A DNA stretch of 64,000 bases from Asterochloris sp. CNOR1. Taxonomy: Eukaryota > Chlorophyta > Trebouxiophyceae > Trebouxiales > Trebouxiaceae. The DNA is taken from assembly GCA_963969365.1 (NCBI GenBank), contig OZ017746.1:3658001-3722000 (forward strand), given 5' to 3'. Below, in pieces: positions 61,590 through 64,000 of the stretch. The notes beneath the pieces are model-generated. The model had not been told where the DNA came from. It made no database searches and saw only the letters and a list, made by a program, of their open reading frames with translations. Each line of letters opens with the position of its first letter. The first letter of the stretch is position 1. Made by a program: the position numbers and the translations under genes.

Positions 61590-64000
61590 ATGAAGTCAAA
61601 GCCGGAGGTCAAAGCCAGCTTAAGCGCCAGTGATGTTGGTTTAGATAAGACATCTGCAATGACCGAGAAAGCGGAAGGCAGCGGTGCAGCTAGCCTTGAA
61701 GGCAAGCGTGTCGCAATCGTCGGTTCTGGGATCACAGGTCTTGCATCAGCCTGGCTGCTGCACAGGTATGATCCCTGTGCGCCTGTTGTGGGCCCACTGG
61801 CAGCATCGTGATCAGGGATTGAGCTGGTGCTGCATGATGTTGTAGGTCTGGCACCCACGTGACCCTGTATGAGAGGGAGCCCCAATGTGGAGGGCACACC
61901 CTCACAGATGACAGCCCAGGCTACCCAGTGGACCTCGGTTTCCAGGCAAGCATCATCATGCATCAGCAGAGTACACCACCGGGAGCCAGCTGATTTCAGC
62001 TCTGACCCTGGGCACGCCAGGGCCTTTGCTGCCCTGGCTAAGCCAGCTGGAGGTCACGCTCTGTGCGATGGCTAAAAGCCCTGGAAGCCATGAGCTCATG
62101 TATGCACCACAACAGTCAGCCATGCCACCAGCCAGCTCCACATGCTTTTGCAGCAGAATGAACCTGGCAAGTTTTGCTGATAGCAGGGCTGCTTCTGACT
62201 GCTGCAGCTTCAGCCTTGCAGTGCCAAGCAATCTGCCATTCAGTGAAAGCTGATTCCTTCTGCAGATCTGCAGTGCCTGGGAATGCCCAATGTCTGATTT
62301 CAGCTCAGCATGCTCAAGACTTGCTGGCAACCTGCCCCTGGTTGCAGCGCTGCTGGAGACTGACCACGAGCCTAACCTCCACTATGTAGGTGTTCAACCT
62401 GACAACCTATCCCAATCTGGTGGGCCTCCTGGAGGCACTAGAGGTGGACACGGAGCCCTCCGACATGAGCTTTGCGCTCTCCATCGACGGCGGCGCCCTG
62501 GAGTGGGGCAGCCATGGGCTGGACAGCATCTTTGCCCAGCGGCGCAACCTGCTGAGCCCCAGCTTCTGGCTCATGATCTGGGACGTGCTCAAATTTGGGC
62601 GCCAGGCGCCCCAGGTGGGTCCACAGCTGTGGAACATGCTGGTGGCAAGCGCATGCATAGCCTGCTGCTGCAGGATGCAGTTGCATTGCAGGTCATCAGA
62701 TGCAGTTGGCCAGGTCTATGCTGCACCAGGCAGGGCACCGGCAGCAAGATTTTGCAGCATTCGAAGAGCTGCAGTGGAGCTGGTTGAGCTGAATCAAGTG
62801 CAGGATCGTCAGTCAAACAGCCTTGGCAGTGCTCTCTTCACAGTTGCCACCCACATGTGCAGGCTTTGAGGCCAGAGCAGGCTAGTAAGCATGCAGACAT
62901 GTGCATGGGGGAGTACCTGAGGAAGAACAGATACAGCAGCGCCTTCATCCAGAACTACCTGCTGCCGATGTGCGCAGCAGTATGGAGTGTCCCAAATGAG
63001 AAGGTGAGGCTCACACGCAGCCGATTGGCTTGGCCTCTGCAGCTTTGCGTGTCTGTGCTGGATGGCACGATTGGTGGAGTGCACAGCTACTCATCAAATT
63101 GCTGGCAGCCTGTCCCTCCGCTTCAACATCATGCGTGGGGCTCCGAATGTATGCGTTGAGATGCACAGCTGGAGCCCTCAGATGCCCAGTGCTTCCCACG
63201 CACACCAGCCATGACCGTCTATGCTGGTGAAGGCGTGCCCTGCAGGGCGACCAGGCTCATCTTGAACCCGCATTGCCGGCAGAACCATGATCTGTTCATG
63301 CTGCCCCTGTATGAGCTGGCCTTCTCTGTCCCCGAGCGCATACGTTTGCTGGAAGAGCCACCACCTGCTCACGTGGCCCCTGCAGGTGCTGGCATTCCCT
63401 GTCACCTTGCTCATCCGCTTCTGGCAGAACCACCACCTGCTGGATGTGATGCAGCGCCCTGTGTGGCGTGTGGTGTCAGGACGAAGCCGGGAGTATGTCA
63501 AGCGCATCCTGGCAGGTGCAAAACTGACTGACTCAACAGAACCTTTGTGCATACGAATGTGGAGCACCTTGTCAGGCAATCTGGCAGGTGTAGGCACACG
63601 CTTATTGAGGAGCCTCTAGAGACCTGGCAAGGGAACTTTTAGCAAGAGCATGCTGCAGGGCACCTGTCGTGCTGAGGGGTGTGTAGAGGCCTTTGACTGC
63701 CAGGTACAGGGTTCTTGCCTCCCTGGCAGCATGCTGTAAGGGGCAGCTGCTGCCTGCAGAGCTGCCGGAGGTGAGGACCGGGTGCCCAGTGGCCCGGGTG
63801 GTCCCAGCCGCCGGGCCTGACCAGAAGGTCACTGTTCACACTGAGGCAGGGCAGGAGGACCAGTATGATGCAGTCATACTGGCCACTCACAGCGACATCT
63901 CCAAGGCGCTGCTGGAAAAGGCTGCCCCCAGGGTGAGCTTTCCAAGTGGGCTGCGGCTCTGGGGAGGCAGCAGAGTTCCATGAGTCACTGCCAGCTGCCT
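61590..64000 (+). CDS. FAD-dependent amine-oxidase-like module of plant-type cyclopropane-fatty-acid synthase-like protein (partial)
   Basis: The start is ATG 61590, or 61659 (MTEKAEGSGAASLEG). The first exon carries the FAD fold GKRVAIVGSGITGLASAWLL. The next gives THVTLYEREPQCGGHTLTDD and YPVDLGFQ, ending at a GC donor (61946). Exon 62390 to about 62613 reads VFNLTTYPNLVGLLEALEVD and EPSDMSFALSIDGGALEWGS. Later exons read MGEYLRKNRYSSAFIQNYLL with PMCAAVWSVPNE, then IRFWQNHHLLDVMQRPVWRV with VSGRSREYVKRIL, and DQYDAVILATHSDISKALLE. This block pattern is that of the N-terminal oxidase-like half of plant two-domain cyclopropane-fatty-acyl synthases; the methyltransferase half, if present, lies beyond 64000. 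LINE B ends only a few bases upstream of the start. Confidence 0.85.

Noticed and set aside
61283-61963. Minus-strand open frame of 226 codons spanning LINE B and the FAD gene
   Set aside because: Crosses two unrelated units in the wrong frame; ORF1 at 60831-61562 has the coiled-coil and Pro-rich layout expected.

Overview
The window is nuclear DNA of a green alga (Chlorophyta, most likely a trebouxiophyte of the Coccomyxa/Chlorella/Trebouxia type; the species cannot be fixed from sequence alone). The reasons are a GC-rich base composition, genes split into many short exons by introns of about 70-700 bp ending in TGCAG, plastid proteins (the outer-envelope Omp85 protein OEP80, a probable Tat-targeted lumen protein, a BBD-type bifunctional nuclease with a transit peptide), plant-type mitochondrial genes (an EF-hand NADH dehydrogenase, a nuclear-encoded mitochondrial S1) and a SHAQKY-class MYB. 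No bacterial operons, tRNA, rRNA or CRISPR were seen. Exon boundaries were set by hand from splice-site consensus, reading frame and family resemblance; no alignment was run.

Layout: 1-1950 glutathione-dependent formaldehyde dehydrogenase (-, 3' end outside); 2073-2720 small thylakoid-lumen candidate (+); 2930-4273 AT-hook protein (-); 4885-6714 RMA/RNF5-like membrane RING E3 ligase (+); 7070-9109 GT-A-type glycosyltransferase (+); 9153-10857 mitochondrial S1-like ribosomal protein (-); 10948-13606 KANSL3/TEX30-like alpha/beta-hydrolase fold protein (+); 13647-15152 Golgi SNARE GOS1 (-); 15349-17484 ribosomal protein eS8 (+); 17874-23753 MPC1-like pyruvate-carrier module followed by an EF-hand type II NADH dehydrogenase, apparently spliced in frame (+); 23850-24740 possible TBCC-like remnant (-); 24915-26530 single-membrane-span protein (+); 26594-32314 OEP80 (-); 32420-35309 Ala-rich membrane-anchored protein (+); 35976-38708 protein-L-isoaspartate methyltransferase (-); 38799-42534 exosome subunit RRP45 (+); 43147-45239 SHAQKY MYB (-); 45480-46948 homeodomain-like protein (-); 47183-49259 unknown acidic protein (+); 49596-52438 bifunctional nuclease with UVR motif (-); 53325-61583 two head-to-tail LINE retrotransposons (-); 61590 to the end, the FAD module of a plant-type cyclopropane-fatty-acid-synthase-like protein (+).

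The genes are mostly housekeeping and do not form one pathway. The architecture is compact. Genes lie in alternating divergent and convergent pairs, start codons of several divergent pairs are only 90-122 bp apart, and convergent stop codons are often 40-63 bp apart. The main candidates for novelty are the MPC1-NADH dehydrogenase fusion, a high number of GC-AG introns, the tandem LINE pair with a shared 3' tail that abuts the start of the FAD gene, and a recurring TTGAC core in the shared promoters.
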